From: a virus
Reading direction: 5' to 3' (one strand)
DNA length: 34,439 nt
IMG/VR virus record: IMGVR_UViG_3300031702_000025
Coordinates: 1 to 34,439 of that record
The position numbers and the translations under genes are program-made. Below the pieces are notes generated by a model. The model was not told the DNA's origin. It did no database searches and saw nothing but the letters and a program-made list of their open reading frames with translations. Shown piece after piece: positions 1 through 8,475 of the stretch (its first letter is position 1; each line of letters begins with the position of its first letter).

Positions 1-2
1 TA

Positions 3-785
3 CAAAGGTTGGCTTATGGAACTTCCTCAGCAAAAACAACTACTGTTTCTTTTTATGTAAAAGGTACTGCTAAAACATACATGTGCGAACTACATGACGC
101 TGAAAACACTAGACTTGTTCAACAGCAGTTTAATGTTACAACATCTTGGACACGGGTTAGTTTAACATTTGCTGGTAATACAAGCGGTACAATCGCAGAT
201 TCTTCTGCATTGGGGTTGTATTTGAATTTCTGGTTACACGCAGGGTCTACTTACACAAGCGGAACTTATAATGCCAACGCATGGAAATCGCAGGTTAATG
301 CTGACAGAGCAGTAGGAATTGGTTCATTTTTCTCAAGTACCTCTAATGAATTATTTATAACAGGCATTCAATTTGAAACAGGCTCAGTAGCCACAGACTT
401 TGAACACCGCAGATATGGTGAAGAATTACTTACTTGCCAACGCTATTATGAAATCATTGCTGATGGTGGTTATGATGTTGACCACATGTTTGGAATAGGA
501 CACGGAGTTAAGTCTGACCAAATAAATTGGTTCTATGATTTTAAAGCAGTAAAACGTGCAGCGTTCACATTGATAGTTGCCAGTGTGTCAGGTGGATACC
601 ACGCCAAAAATCACAGCGTCTATAAGCATCCCTCAAACACCTCCTTGGGGATGACTGCCACTGTGCAAAGTTTACACAGTATAAGTGCCTATATGACAAG
701 CATTACGGGTGTAACTGAGCAGTCTGCATGGACTATGCAATTAAATGGAGCAGCATGCCACATTGCTGTTAGTGCGGAGCTTTAA
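3..785 (+). CDS. Tail fibre / adhesin with carbohydrate-binding-like module, 5' truncated by window edge
   Basis: The reading frame is open to the left edge (codons CAA AGG precede the first TTG), so only the C-terminal part of a longer protein is seen, about 260 residues. The first ~130 residues look like a jelly-roll carbohydrate-binding module: alternating beta strands such as TTVSFYVKG, then WTRVSLTF, and a segment reading ITGIQFETGS. It is followed by the motif DFEHRRYGEELLTCQRYYE, which is typical of the C-terminal part of phage tail fibres and tailspikes. Role by family: a distal fibre that binds surface glycans. The next gene starts two bases after the stop and may be its partner. The exact family was not verified. 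Confidence 0.75.
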   Translation, partial: QRLAYGTSSAKTTTVSFYVKGTAKTYMCELHDAENTRLVQQQFNVTTSWTRVSLTFAGNTSGTIADSSALGLYLNFWLHAGSTYTSGTYNANAWKSQVNADRAVGIGSFFSSTSNELFITGIQFETGSVATDFEHRRYGEELLTCQRYYEIIADGGYDVDHMFGIGHGVKSDQINWFYDFKAVKRAAFTLIVASVSGGYHAKNHSVYKHPSNTSLGMTATVQSLHSISAYMTSITGVTEQSAWTMQLNGAACHIAVSAEL

Positions 786-787
786 AT

Positions 788-1096
788 ATGAATATAGAAA
801 CAGTAAAAATGGAAAGCGATTGCTTTAGAGTTAATGGAACTATGATTGTCCCTCCCTCTACAGACAATGCCGATTACGTTTTTGTACAAGAATGGATTGC
901 AGCAGGTAACACTCCTACTCCTCAGTACACAGACGAAGAGATAGCATTTAATACTCAAGCAGAAACTAACTATGCAAGTCGGGCATATCTTGCAAGTACT
1001 GATTGGTACATTAGTCGTAAGGCAGAAACAGCAGAAGCAGTGCCATCAGATGTGACTACAGCTAGAGCAGCTGCTAGAGCAGCAATTGTTGAATAA
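788..1096 (+). CDS. Small tail fibre assembly-type protein (102 aa)
   Basis: Starts two bases after the preceding fibre gene. The C-terminal third (about residues 70-100) reads TDWYISRKAETAEAVPSDV and then an alanine/arginine-rich helix. This DWY..R......(A/I)P pattern is the signature I associate with phage tail fibre assembly chaperones. The same pattern recurs in the 208-residue protein at 12994, which also follows a large adhesin. Inferred role: a chaperone or cap for the fibre encoded upstream. No signal peptide or membrane segment. Function rests on motif and position only. Confidence 0.6.
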   Translation: MNIETVKMESDCFRVNGTMIVPPSTDNADYVFVQEWIAAGNTPTPQYTDEEIAFNTQAETNYASRAYLASTDWYISRKAETAEAVPSDVTTARAAARAAIVE

Positions 1097-1112
1097 CCAC
1101 TACACAATCAGA

Positions 1113-1120
1113 CTAAATAG
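1113..1120 (+). promoter_or_regulatory. Candidate late promoter, CTAAATAG variant
   Basis: CTAAATAG lies 28 bases before the ATG at 1148 and is followed by TATGAAAAATAAAGG. The promoter and leader closely resemble the one at 24300-24330 (TATAAATAG, then TATGAAAAATAAGG), which supports a real regulatory cassette. The first base departs from the T4 late consensus TATAAATA. Confidence 0.4.
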
Positions 1121-1147
1121 TATTATGAAAAATAAAGGTAGACAACT

Positions 1148-1789
1148 ATGAGTTATATAGGTAACGAACCCTCGTATGGTGTGTTCGACAGACAGGTTCT
1201 TGCGGGCAATGGGTCAACTACACAATACAGCTTAGATTTTTTGGTTTCACAACCTACTTCTTTACTTGTCTCTATTGATGGTGTAGTACAAGAACCAGAA
1301 CATTCTTATACTATAGGACAATCTGGTGGTGTGGGGCATATCAACTTCTCTGAAGCACCAGACAACGCGGCAAGAATATTTCTCATTTACATGGGAAGAC
1401 AACTTCTTACTGCACAAGCATCGACTGCCATATCACAAACACGTTTAGATGAATTTAACGGAAATGCTTCTACGACTGCATTTGTATTATCAACCACACC
1501 AGTATCAAGTGCTGCTGTAAATTTTATGATTTATGTAGACAATGTATATCAAAGAGGTGGGAATGGACTTGCTTTTACAGTATCAGGTTCCACAGTAAAC
1601 TTTACATCTGCACCAGCATCAGGCACAAAGAACATTCAAGTATATCAATTGAATGGTGTGAACACACTAAATACTGTCGCTGATGGTGCAATAACAACAG
1701 CGAAACTTGGCAACGGATCGGTAACTGTAGGCAAGTTGAATTTCAGCCCAGAAGATGACGCAACTGCTCTTGCGATTGCTTTAGGATAA
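1148..1789 (+). CDS. Tail fibre protein with two beta-sandwich repeat modules
   Basis: 213 residues. Two copies of a ~65-residue module are visible. The first, about residues 18-85, reads NGSTTQYSLDF, then VSIDGVVQEP, then INFSEAPD. The second, about 103-170, reads NGNASTTAFVL, then MIYVDNVYQ, then VNFTSAPASG. The C-terminus has the short fibre repeat ADGAITTAKLGNGSVTVGKL. The same module occurs once in the protein at 2147 and once inside the tail sheath at 15813. Likely a virion fibre or a fibre anchor. The start has a possible AAGG ribosome site and sits behind a late-type promoter. Confidence 0.7.
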   Translation: MSYIGNEPSYGVFDRQVLAGNGSTTQYSLDFLVSQPTSLLVSIDGVVQEPEHSYTIGQSGGVGHINFSEAPDNAARIFLIYMGRQLLTAQASTAISQTRLDEFNGNASTTAFVLSTTPVSSAAVNFMIYVDNVYQRGGNGLAFTVSGSTVNFTSAPASGTKNIQVYQLNGVNTLNTVADGAITTAKLGNGSVTVGKLNFSPEDDATALAIALG

Positions 1790-1802
1790 CAAGGAAAATA
1801 AA

Positions 1803-2135
1803 ATGGCGAACACATTTAAAAATGCAGCATTAGCAAACGTAAACCACAGTGCATATGCTACACTGTATACTGCTCCTTCTGCAACACAGGTGGTAATTCT
1901 AGGACTTGCAATTGCGAACAAAGCAACAACATCAGTCACAGTTAAAGTACAATTTACAGACAGTTCTGCTTCTACAACTCACCAGTTGTTGGAAGACGTA
2001 ACTATCCCTGCAAAGACTACATTAGAAACTTTGGCTGGACAAAAATATATCTTAGAGGCAACAGATATACTCAAAGTACAAGCAGGAACTGCCACATCTT
2101 TGGATGTCGTTCTTGGATTGATGGAAAAGACATAG
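1803..2135 (+). CDS. Small virion-type protein of the fibre cluster (110 aa), function unknown
   Basis: Starts 14 bases after the previous stop with AAGGAAA just ahead of it. The protein is beta-rich and rich in Thr and Ala: a ~100-residue domain of alternating strands (VVILGLAIAN, then VTVKVQFTDS) with no catalytic motif, signal peptide or membrane segment. Proteins with this look (a start like FKNAALANV and a final strand) are common next to fibre genes in marine T4-like phages, but no function is known to me. Its position after a fibre gene suggests a structural partner or decoration protein. Confidence 0.6.
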   Translation: MANTFKNAALANVNHSAYATLYTAPSATQVVILGLAIANKATTSVTVKVQFTDSSASTTHQLLEDVTIPAKTTLETLAGQKYILEATDILKVQAGTATSLDVVLGLMEKT

Positions 2136-2146
2136 GGGATTGATAC

Positions 2147-2926
2147 ATGCCATTTTTAGGTAACACGCCAGCACAGGGGTTTGCAGAATCCATAACTAAG
2201 GATAGTTTCACTCCAAATGGTTCTACGACTGCATTCACACTAAGTAAAACTGCAGCCACAAATAGTATATCAGTCTTTGTAGGTAATGTTCGACAAGAAC
2301 CTACGTCTTCTTATTCTGTTTCGGGAACAACTCTTAATATGACAGAAGCTCCCTCGACAGGGACTAGCTTCTATGTACTGCATTCACAGGGAACTATTGA
2401 GAGCACTACTGTTCTTCCAGCTGGAAGTGTGGTTACTAACTCTTTAGCCAGTTCTATAGACTTGAGTGGTAAGACAGTTACTTATGGATTGGTAAATACG
2501 GATATGCCCACAGGGGCAGTGTTGCAAGTGGTTCAAGGGGTTAATGCAACTCAACTAGCACTAACCACAACAAGTTACACAGACTCAGGTTTAAGTGCCT
2601 CTATTACCCCTTCATCTACATCAAACAAAATATTAGTTATGTGGAATACTCAGGGCGCGTTAACAAATGCTTCAACTAGAGGATGGGGTTCCCGTATATT
2701 ACGAAACTCTGCTATAGCATTTACAGACACAACAAATTATAGGACTTATGGGGATGGAAATACGGGAGACATAAGACTAACAATATCTCAGTCACATTTA
2801 GACTCTCCTTCTACAACTTCTGCTATTACATATAAAGTTCAAGTATCTCCACACAATACTTCTAGTACTACATTTAACCAAGGTAATGTCCAGACGCAAA
2901 TAACATTAATGGAGATCAAAGGCTAA
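2147..2926 (+). CDS. Tail fibre protein with N-terminal repeat module and beta-rich C-terminal domain
   Basis: 259 residues. It begins MPFLGNTPAQGF, parallel to the MSYIGNEPSYGVF start of the gene at 1148, so the two share an N-terminal attachment segment. Residues ~22-83 hold one copy of the NGSTTAFTL/VFVGNVRQEP/NMTEAPSTG module. The C-terminal ~130 residues form a separate beta-rich domain (LQVVQGVNATQ, then ITPSSTSNKILVMW) of the kind seen at phage fibre tips. The stop overlaps the next start by one base (TAATG), which implies translational coupling to the gene at 2926. Confidence 0.7.
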   Translation: MPFLGNTPAQGFAESITKDSFTPNGSTTAFTLSKTAATNSISVFVGNVRQEPTSSYSVSGTTLNMTEAPSTGTSFYVLHSQGTIESTTVLPAGSVVTNSLASSIDLSGKTVTYGLVNTDMPTGAVLQVVQGVNATQLALTTTSYTDSGLSASITPSSTSNKILVMWNTQGALTNASTRGWGSRILRNSAIAFTDTTNYRTYGDGNTGDIRLTISQSHLDSPSTTSAITYKVQVSPHNTSSTTFNQGNVQTQITLMEIKG

Positions 2927-3843
2927 TGGCTATATCAAAAATTAATACATCAAGTCTAACAGACAATTCTGTAACAGCAGGGAAGATTGTTGCTGGTGCG
3001 GTTGATGCAGACATTGCAGCAGGTTCAATTGACACGGCACAACTTGCTAATGATGCAGTAACGGCAGACAAACTCGCCAACGCAATCAATACAACTATTG
3101 CTGCCAAGGCTACTAACACTGCCGTTGCTCTCAAGGCTCCCATTGCTAGCCCTAGTTTTACTGCAAAAGCTACAATAAGCATTGCATCAGCGAATGGAGA
3201 TATTCTTGATTTTAGATCAAATGGCTCTGACGTAGGTACGATTGGTACGTTAGGTGGCGCAACTTATTTCGGCAGTGAAGACAGCGGAATAATGTTTAAT
3301 GGTGTCAATCAAAACCCAACTAGCGGTGGCTCAACGAGAGTTGATAATACCAACGATCTAGGCGCTGCAAGCTATCGGTATAAGAACATTTATCTAGGTG
3401 GTGGTGCTTTTATAGGTGGCACTGGTACAGCTAATAAGCTGGATGATTATGAAACTGGTTCGTGGACACCCGTCTATCAAGGTGCTGGCGGTACATCTGG
3501 TGGTGCATATGGCACTCGAAGTGGGACATATACAAAAATTGGTCAGCTTGTACACCTACAAGCATATGTACAAGCTACGAACAAAGGAACTTTAGCAGGT
3601 TCGTTAAAAATAGGAGGGTTTCCGTTTACTGTTAACCCAACTAACCAATCAGCAGGGGCTATAGGATACCAAATTGGTTATAACTTAGGGTCTAGTCATA
3701 ATTTAGCATTATGGGCATACTCTGGTGATTTTGCATATTTGTATCAAGCGGGTGGATCAAGTAACTCTGCTGGATTAACAACAGGCGATTGCGATACTGC
3801 AATTATTACGGCATTTTCAATCACATATCATACAAACCAATAA
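2926..3843 (+). CDS. Tail fibre protein with KLAN-type N-terminal repeats and fibre C-terminal domain
   Basis: 305 residues. The N-terminal ~75 residues are short repeats of the type NSVTAGKI, GSIDTAQL, DAVTADKLANAINTTIAA. Nearly the same block opens the proteins at 7150 and 8905. A middle part reads VDNTNDLGAASYRYKNIYLGG, minus a few residues, which is a hinge common in phage fibres, and then LDDYETGSWTPVY and YTKIGQLVHL, typical of fibre tip domains. No C-terminal intramolecular chaperone is evident. It is coupled to the preceding gene by a TAATG overlap. Likely a receptor-binding fibre. Confidence 0.72.
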   Translation: MAISKINTSSLTDNSVTAGKIVAGAVDADIAAGSIDTAQLANDAVTADKLANAINTTIAAKATNTAVALKAPIASPSFTAKATISIASANGDILDFRSNGSDVGTIGTLGGATYFGSEDSGIMFNGVNQNPTSGGSTRVDNTNDLGAASYRYKNIYLGGGAFIGGTGTANKLDDYETGSWTPVYQGAGGTSGGAYGTRSGTYTKIGQLVHLQAYVQATNKGTLAGSLKIGGFPFTVNPTNQSAGAIGYQIGYNLGSSHNLALWAYSGDFAYLYQAGGSSNSAGLTTGDCDTAIITAFSITYHTNQ

Positions 3844-3880
3844 GCAATATCTAGCGTGGATGCGCTAGTGGAGAAATAAC

Positions 3881-4144
3881 ATGGCACTAACCAAAGTAAT
3901 TACACAAGACAAGATTGAAATCGTAGGCGAGTTTAAGCACGTTCAAGTTCGCACTTGCACTAAAGTATTAGAGGATGGTGTTGAACTATCTTCTGGCTTC
4001 TTCAGACACGTTATAAATGCAGGTGATGACTACTCAGCAGAGAGCGCAGAAGTACAAGCAATCTGTTCAGCAGTTCATACCTCTGCTGTAGTAACAGCTT
4101 GGGCAGCAGAACACGCAGAACAAGCAGCAGCAAGTCCAGAATAG
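3881..4144 (+). CDS. Small conserved-looking protein following the fibre genes (87 aa)
   Basis: The start has GGAGAAAT upstream at a normal distance. The protein is one small domain beginning MALTKVITQDKIEIV and ends in an alanine- and glutamate-rich helix. No catalytic motif or membrane segment. Small proteins with this beginning recur near fibre genes in marine T4-like phages, and I know of no function. By position it is a candidate partner of the fibre ending at 3843. A gap of 128 bases with late-promoter motifs follows. Confidence 0.55.
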   Translation: MALTKVITQDKIEIVGEFKHVQVRTCTKVLEDGVELSSGFFRHVINAGDDYSAESAEVQAICSAVHTSAVVTAWAAEHAEQAAASPE

Positions 4145-4193
4145 GAGAGTGCGTAAATTATTTAATTATGACGTATTAAATAACCGCATACCG

Positions 4194-4215
4194 CATAAAT
4201 AAAAACTCTATTTAT
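4194..4215. promoter_or_regulatory. Palindrome built from two opposed ATAAATA motifs
   Basis: ATAAATA at 4195-4201 and TATTTAT at 4209-4215 form a perfect 7-bp inverted repeat with a 7-base spacer. Each arm is a late-promoter-like ATAAATA, one per strand. It could be a weak bidirectional late promoter or an AT-rich hairpin. The rest of the 4145-4272 gap holds only the TATAAATA at 4242 and a repeat of GGAGAGTG (4144 and 4260). Confidence 0.35.
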
Positions 4216-4241
4216 TGGCAGAACATCTAACTCACATTCAT

Positions 4242-4249
4242 TATAAATA
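4242..4249 (+). promoter_or_regulatory. Late promoter TATAAATA
   Basis: Exact match to the T4 late promoter octamer, followed by G, 24 bases before the ATG at 4273. AAGGAGA lies between as the ribosome site. Predicted start about six bases after the last A. It would drive the gene at 4273 and the neck genes gp13-gp15. Confidence 0.75.
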
Positions 4250-4272
4250 GAACAAGAAGGAGAGTGTGTTAG

Positions 4273-4611
4273 ATGACAATAATTTCAAATATATATATTA
4301 ACCAAGGTGCTGACTTCAGCAATACGGTCACTGTTTTAGATAGTGCAGGGGCAGCACTTGACCTTACAGGTTATACTGCTTTGGCTCAAATTCGTAAAAC
4401 TTACGAGTCAACAACTGCTGTTGCATTTGCAACTGCCTTTAATGCATCTCGCACAACAGGTAAAATCACAATCTCACTTACTGATACTCAGACTCAAGCT
4501 CTTGAATCTGGAAGGTATGTCTATGATCTTCTCATAACAGCTTCTGGTGGACTCAAGTCAAGGCCTGTCGAGGGTATTGCAGCAGTTAATCCAAGCGTAT
4601 CTAGGAGTTAG
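4273..4611 (+). CDS. Small baseplate/fibre-type structural protein (112 aa)
   Basis: Preceded by a late promoter and a strong AAGGAGAG ribosome site. The protein is a single beta-sandwich: an N-terminal NIYINQGADFSNTVTV, a central LDLTGYTALAQIRKTY, and ITISLTDTQTQALESGRYVYDL. This pattern resembles the N-terminal domain of phage baseplate upper (BppU-like) proteins and related small myovirus virion proteins. It opens the neck operon, ending eight bases before gp13. Structural role is likely; exact position in the virion is not determined. Confidence 0.6.
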   Translation: MTIISNIYINQGADFSNTVTVLDSAGAALDLTGYTALAQIRKTYESTTAVAFATAFNASRTTGKITISLTDTQTQALESGRYVYDLLITASGGLKSRPVEGIAAVNPSVSRS

Positions 4612-4618
4612 ATAGAAT

Positions 4619-5431
4619 ATGGCATTACCAACTACAAGGGCTACATTTAAAGAATACTGTCTAAGATCATTAGGTAAACCTGTGATCGAAATAAATGTTG
4701 ACCCAGATCAAGTAGAAGACAGAATCGACCAAGCATTACAATACTTCTCGCAATATCATTATGATGGTATTGAAAGGGTGTATCTGAAGTATCAGGTTTC
4801 TGCCGCAGATATCACTAGGGCAAGGTCAGATAATTCATTATCATCCGTCACAGATGTTGATGGTAGTACTTCAGCAGTCTGGAAAGAACAGAAGAATTAC
4901 ATTCCTGTTCCTTCTTCAATCATGTCTATAGTAAAGGTGTTCCCCTTGAACCAAGGAAGGACTACCATGTTTGATGTTAAGTATCAAATGAGATTGAACG
5001 ATTTGCATAATTTCAGTTCTACATCAATGATTAACTATGAAATGAGTATGCAACACCTAGATTTTCTAGATCATATACTTACAGGCGACACTGCTATTCG
5101 TCACAACCAACATCAAAATAGATTGTACTTGGATATGGATTGGCAGTCAGATGTTGTTGCTGATGACTATATTGTTATTGAGTGTTATCGTAAATTAGAC
5201 CCAGAAAGCTTTGGTGATGTGTATAATGACATATTCTTAAAGAAGTATGCAGCACAATTAATTAAACTTCAGTGGGGCGCAAACCTTTCTAAGTTTCAAG
5301 GTATTCAGATGTTGGGTGGAGTTGCACTAAATGGTGAACAGATATACACTCAAGCACAAGAAGAGATTAATAAACTAGAAGAACAGATACAACTTGCGTA
5401 TGAGTTGCCACCAATGCATATGATAGGGTAA
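4619..5431 (+). CDS. 13: Neck protein gp13
   Basis: 270 residues, somewhat shorter than T4 gp13 (309). The start TTRATFKEYCLRSLGKPVIE, with nearby DRIDQALQYFSQYHYDGIE, is the hallmark of gp13 in T4-like marine phages. In T4, gp13 and gp14 form the neck that seals the filled head and joins it to the tail. It is followed five bases later by gp14 and then gp15, the T4 order, which supports the call. The ribosome site is CTAGGAG, about 11 bases before the ATG. Confidence 0.88.
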   Translation: MALPTTRATFKEYCLRSLGKPVIEINVDPDQVEDRIDQALQYFSQYHYDGIERVYLKYQVSAADITRARSDNSLSSVTDVDGSTSAVWKEQKNYIPVPSSIMSIVKVFPLNQGRTTMFDVKYQMRLNDLHNFSSTSMINYEMSMQHLDFLDHILTGDTAIRHNQHQNRLYLDMDWQSDVVADDYIVIECYRKLDPESFGDVYNDIFLKKYAAQLIKLQWGANLSKFQGIQMLGGVALNGEQIYTQAQEEINKLEEQIQLAYELPPMHMIG

Positions 5432-5435
5432 CACA

Positions 5436-6296
5436 ATGCCAACTAATGTTTATTTTGATACAGGAACAAGACCAGAACAACATCTCTATGAAGATTTAAT
5501 CATAGAGCAGTTGCGTATCTATGGTCAGGATGTTCATTACATTCCTCGAAACTTGGTATCAGAAGATACTTTATTTGGCGAAGACAGTCTTTCTAAATTT
5601 GAAGATGCATATCTTATTGAGATGTATGTTGATAATGTAGACGGATATGAAGGTGAAAAAGAACTTATGTCTAAGTTTGGTTTAGACATACAGGACGATG
5701 CAACATTCACAGTAGCTAGAAGACGATGGGAACAGTTCGTATCAGTTGATAATAATGTTATTGTTAATCTACGTCCGAATGAAGGAGACTTAATATACTG
5801 GCCCAAGGGTAACAAGTTATTTGAGATTACCTTTGTTGACCATGATGATCCATTTTATCAAGTTAACAATCTACCTACATATAAGTTGAAGTGTAAAACA
5901 TTCGAATATGGTTCTGAACAGATTGACACTGGTATTGCTGCGATAGATTCTATTGAAGCTGATAATAGTTTAGATCAACTTGCACACCAGATGACTCTTG
6001 AACAATCAGGAATATTCAATGAGAATGTCAGTCTAGAAGACGGCACTCTATTAATGCAAGAAGATGGTTCCACAGGTGCTGGACTAGGTGATAACATACT
6101 TGGCGAAGATGACACACACAGTGGTTCTATACAGATTGAAAATACAGTACAGGGTGCAGCTGCATCATATATAATACAAGAAACTTATAAAGTTGACACT
6201 ATTGACGAAAACGCTATGAACGATTTCTTCGATACCGCTGAAGACTCAATATTGGACTTCTCCGAATCTAATCCATTCGGAGATGCAGGGAAATAA
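5436..6296 (+). CDS. 14: Neck protein gp14
   Basis: 286 residues (T4 gp14 is 256). The N-terminus reads NVYFDTGTRPEQHLYEDLI and then EQLRIYGQDVHYIPR, which is diagnostic for gp14 of the T4-like group. A further RRRWEQFV and GDLIYWP match the conserved core. The C-terminal ~90 residues are acidic and less conserved (short repeats around LMQEDGSTGAG). It forms the neck with gp13, attaches whiskers in T4, and is required for head-tail joining. It lies between gp13 and gp15 with spacings of only 3-4 bases, so it is co-transcribed. Confidence 0.88.
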   Translation: MPTNVYFDTGTRPEQHLYEDLIIEQLRIYGQDVHYIPRNLVSEDTLFGEDSLSKFEDAYLIEMYVDNVDGYEGEKELMSKFGLDIQDDATFTVARRRWEQFVSVDNNVIVNLRPNEGDLIYWPKGNKLFEITFVDHDDPFYQVNNLPTYKLKCKTFEYGSEQIDTGIAAIDSIEADNSLDQLAHQMTLEQSGIFNENVSLEDGTLLMQEDGSTGAGLGDNILGEDDTHSGSIQIENTVQGAAASYIIQETYKVDTIDENAMNDFFDTAEDSILDFSESNPFGDAGK

Positions 6297-6299
6297 ATT

Positions 6300-7121
6300 A
6301 TGATTGGAAATTACTTTTATAACAATTCAACACGAAATGTCGTAGTTGGATTTGGTTCGATTTTTAACGACATCCAACTCGCTAAGAAAGATAATGCCGG
6401 CAACATTGCACAAACAATGAAAGTGCCTCTTGCATATGGGCCCAAGGCGAAATGGTTGGCACGATTAAGGGAAGACCCTGCTCTCAATAAAAAGGTTGCA
6501 GTAACACTACCTCGTATTGGTTTTGAGATCAGTGGATTAACTTATGATTCCTCAAGGAAACTAAACAAGTCTATTAAAGTTAAGAAGGCTTCTAATGGTA
6601 CAGATGACAAACAGCTTAAGTCTGGATTCATGCCTGTACCTTACAACGTAGACTTTGAACTTTTCATTATGAGTAAGAACTCAGATGATGCACTACAAAT
6701 TGTAGAACAGATTTTACCATATTTTCAACCAGAGTATACAGTTACATTAAAGGAATCTGTTGAACTAGACATAATCAGAGATATTCCTGTTGTACTAAAC
6801 TCTATTGACTATGAAGATGATTACGAGGGTGACTTTGGAACTCGTAGGGCAATTATCTATACACTGAATTTTACTGCAAAGTATTACTTGTATGGGCCTG
6901 TCACTTCAGCTGGAATTATTCGTTCTGTTCAAGTCGATCAGTATACGGATGTTCAGATTAATGCACCAAAGAGAGAACAGAGATATTCTGCTACACCAAA
7001 ACCATCTGACGTTTCTCCTTCTAATTGGGACGCAGATGATGGTGATTTTGGATTTAACGAAACCTCATCTTTCTTCGAAGATGCGAAAACCTATAACCCG
7101 ACCACTGGTCAGGACGAATAA
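6300..7121 (+). CDS. 15: Tail completion / sheath stabiliser gp15
   Basis: 273 residues, nearly the T4 length (272). It begins MIGNYFYNNSTRNVVVGFGS and continues IFNDIQLAKK, then VPLAYGPKAKWLARL, all typical of gp15. In T4 a gp15 hexamer caps the tail and holds the last sheath ring, giving the surface that binds the neck. In T4 genes 16 and 17 follow directly. Here two extra genes (a polyglycine adhesin and a small partner) separate it from gene 16. The stop codon overlaps an ATAAATAG motif that may drive the next gene. Confidence 0.88.
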   Translation: MIGNYFYNNSTRNVVVGFGSIFNDIQLAKKDNAGNIAQTMKVPLAYGPKAKWLARLREDPALNKKVAVTLPRIGFEISGLTYDSSRKLNKSIKVKKASNGTDDKQLKSGFMPVPYNVDFELFIMSKNSDDALQIVEQILPYFQPEYTVTLKESVELDIIRDIPVVLNSIDYEDDYEGDFGTRRAIIYTLNFTAKYYLYGPVTSAGIIRSVQVDQYTDVQINAPKREQRYSATPKPSDVSPSNWDADDGDFGFNETSSFFEDAKTYNPTTGQDE

Positions 7122-7124
7122 ATA
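7117..7124 (+). promoter_or_regulatory. Possible late promoter, AATAAATA variant
   Basis: AATAAATA followed by G overlaps the gp15 stop codon and lies about 25 bases before the ATG at 7150. The first base departs from TATAAATA. The position is right for driving the inserted adhesin gene; evidence is motif and distance only. Confidence 0.35.
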
Positions 7125-7149
7125 GTCCAAAGAATTTAAGGAACAACCC

Positions 7150-8145
7150 ATGGCAGTAAGAAAAATAATATCAAGAAGTATTGCAGATGATGCTGTATTA
7201 GTAGACGATCTTGCTAACTCAATCAATACATCTATTGCAGCTAAGGCAAACTTAGTCACAGCTAGTTCAGCACCCTCAAGTCCTGCTGCTGGAGATCAGT
7301 GGTTTGATACTACTTCTGGCGTTACTGCTATGAAGGTTTATACTGGATCTGTTTGGGATTTTATGAGTACAGGGTTTTCTGCAACTGGAGGAACAATCAC
7401 TACTTCGGGAATTTACACCATTCACACCTTTACTGGCAGTGGCACATTTACACCAAACAAAAGTGGCAGTGTTGATTATCTTGTTATTGGTGGCGGCGCA
7501 GGCGGCGGTGGTTCAAGGGGTGCTGGTGGAGGCGCCGGCGGTTTTAGAGAAGGTTCATCTTTTCCTGTCCTTGCAACTGGACTAACTGTGACCATAGGCG
7601 CTGGTGGTGCTGGTGGTGCTGCCTCTGGTGCGCGAGGTGTCAATGGCGTTAATAGTGTATTTAGTAGTATTATTGCTACAGGTGGTGGTAATGGTGGTGC
7701 TGCTGGTGCTGATACAGGTGGAACAGGTGGTTCTGGTGGCGGTACTGCTAATGGCAACACCACAGGTGTTAGGACAGACAGCCCTGTTCAAGGACAGAAT
7801 GGCGGTAATTCCTCTTCAACTGGTTTTCGTACAGGTGGTGGAGGTGGTGCTGGTGCTGTAGGTGGCAGTGCTACTGGAAGTGCTGCTGGTGCTGGTGGTG
7901 CTGGTTTAGCATCATCAATTACTGGTTCGTCTGTTGTTAGAGCAGGTGGTGGCGGTGGTGGATCTAACAGTAGTTCTCATGCGCCAGGCGCTGGTGGTAA
8001 TGGTGGTGGTGGAGCAGGTGGTGCGACAGCCGTTGCTGGAACAGCTAATACAGGTGGCGGCGGCGGTGGTGGTCAAAATGTTGGCGGTGCTAAGGCTGGT
8101 GCTGCTGGTGGTTCTGGCATAGTAATTATTCGATACTTAACATAG
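7150..8145 (+). CDS. Polyglycine-rich adhesin (gp38-like architecture)
   Basis: 331 residues. Residues 1-35 carry the attachment repeat (SIADDAVLVDDLANSINTSI) shared with the proteins at 2926 and 8905. Residues ~36-75 are a small fibre domain (SSPAAGDQWFDTTSGVTAMKVY). From about 95, after IHTFTGSGTFT, come roughly twelve glycine runs such as GGGAGGGGS alternating with variable segments, ending GSGIVIIRY. This alternation of glycine motifs and variable loops is the layout of T4-type gp38 adhesins, where stacked polyglycine II helices hold receptor-binding loops. Inferred: host range determinant. It sits between gp15 and gp16, a non-standard place. Confidence 0.75.
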   Translation: MAVRKIISRSIADDAVLVDDLANSINTSIAAKANLVTASSAPSSPAAGDQWFDTTSGVTAMKVYTGSVWDFMSTGFSATGGTITTSGIYTIHTFTGSGTFTPNKSGSVDYLVIGGGAGGGGSRGAGGGAGGFREGSSFPVLATGLTVTIGAGGAGGAASGARGVNGVNSVFSSIIATGGGNGGAAGADTGGTGGSGGGTANGNTTGVRTDSPVQGQNGGNSSSTGFRTGGGGGAGAVGGSATGSAAGAGGAGLASSITGSSVVRAGGGGGGSNSSSHAPGAGGNGGGGAGGATAVAGTANTGGGGGGGQNVGGAKAGAAGGSGIVIIRYLT

Positions 8146-8154
8146 GAAATTGGC

Positions 8155-8475
8155 ATGGCACATTTTGCAAAGATTGATAGTAATAACATAGTCACAGAAA
8201 TCATTGTTTCAGAGCAAGACTTTATTAACTCGGGCGTAGTCGGTGATTCATTCCTATGGGTTCAAACTTCATACAATGGTTCATTTAGAAAGAACTATGC
8301 TTCTGTAGGTGGAACATACGATAAATCAAAAGATGCTTTCATAGCACTAAAACCTTACCCCTCATGGACATTAGTAGAAGACACTTGTCAATGGGCTCCA
8401 GCAACGGCTATGCCAATTGATGGTAAGGGATACGAGTGGGATGAATCAACAACATCTTGGGTAGAAGTAGAATGA
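8155..8475 (+). CDS. Small protein following the polyglycine adhesin (106 aa)
   Basis: Starts nine bases after the adhesin stop, with AGGAAA as ribosome site. One small domain: MAHFAKIDSNNIVTEIIVSEQDFI, shortened here, then VGDSFLWVQTSYN and a C-terminal WDESTTSWVEVE. Proteins beginning AHFAKID are frequent in marine myophages beside fibre genes; their function is unknown to me. The N-terminal third resembles the start of fibre-tip-associated domains. Likely a virion component or partner of the adhesin. No membrane or catalytic signature. Confidence 0.6.
   Translation: MAHFAKIDSNNIVTEIIVSEQDFINSGVVGDSFLWVQTSYNGSFRKNYASVGGTYDKSKDAFIALKPYPSWTLVEDTCQWAPATAMPIDGKGYEWDESTTSWVEVE

Noticed and set aside
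7476-7791. Proline- and threonine-rich minus-strand ORFs
   Set aside because: They are the complement of the glycine repeats in the adhesin at 7150; no ribosome site or promoter.
7480-8120. Short tandem repeats of GGTGGT as a CRISPR-like or microsatellite array
   Set aside because: The units are irregular codon-level glycine repeats in frame with the adhesin; there are no uniform spacers.
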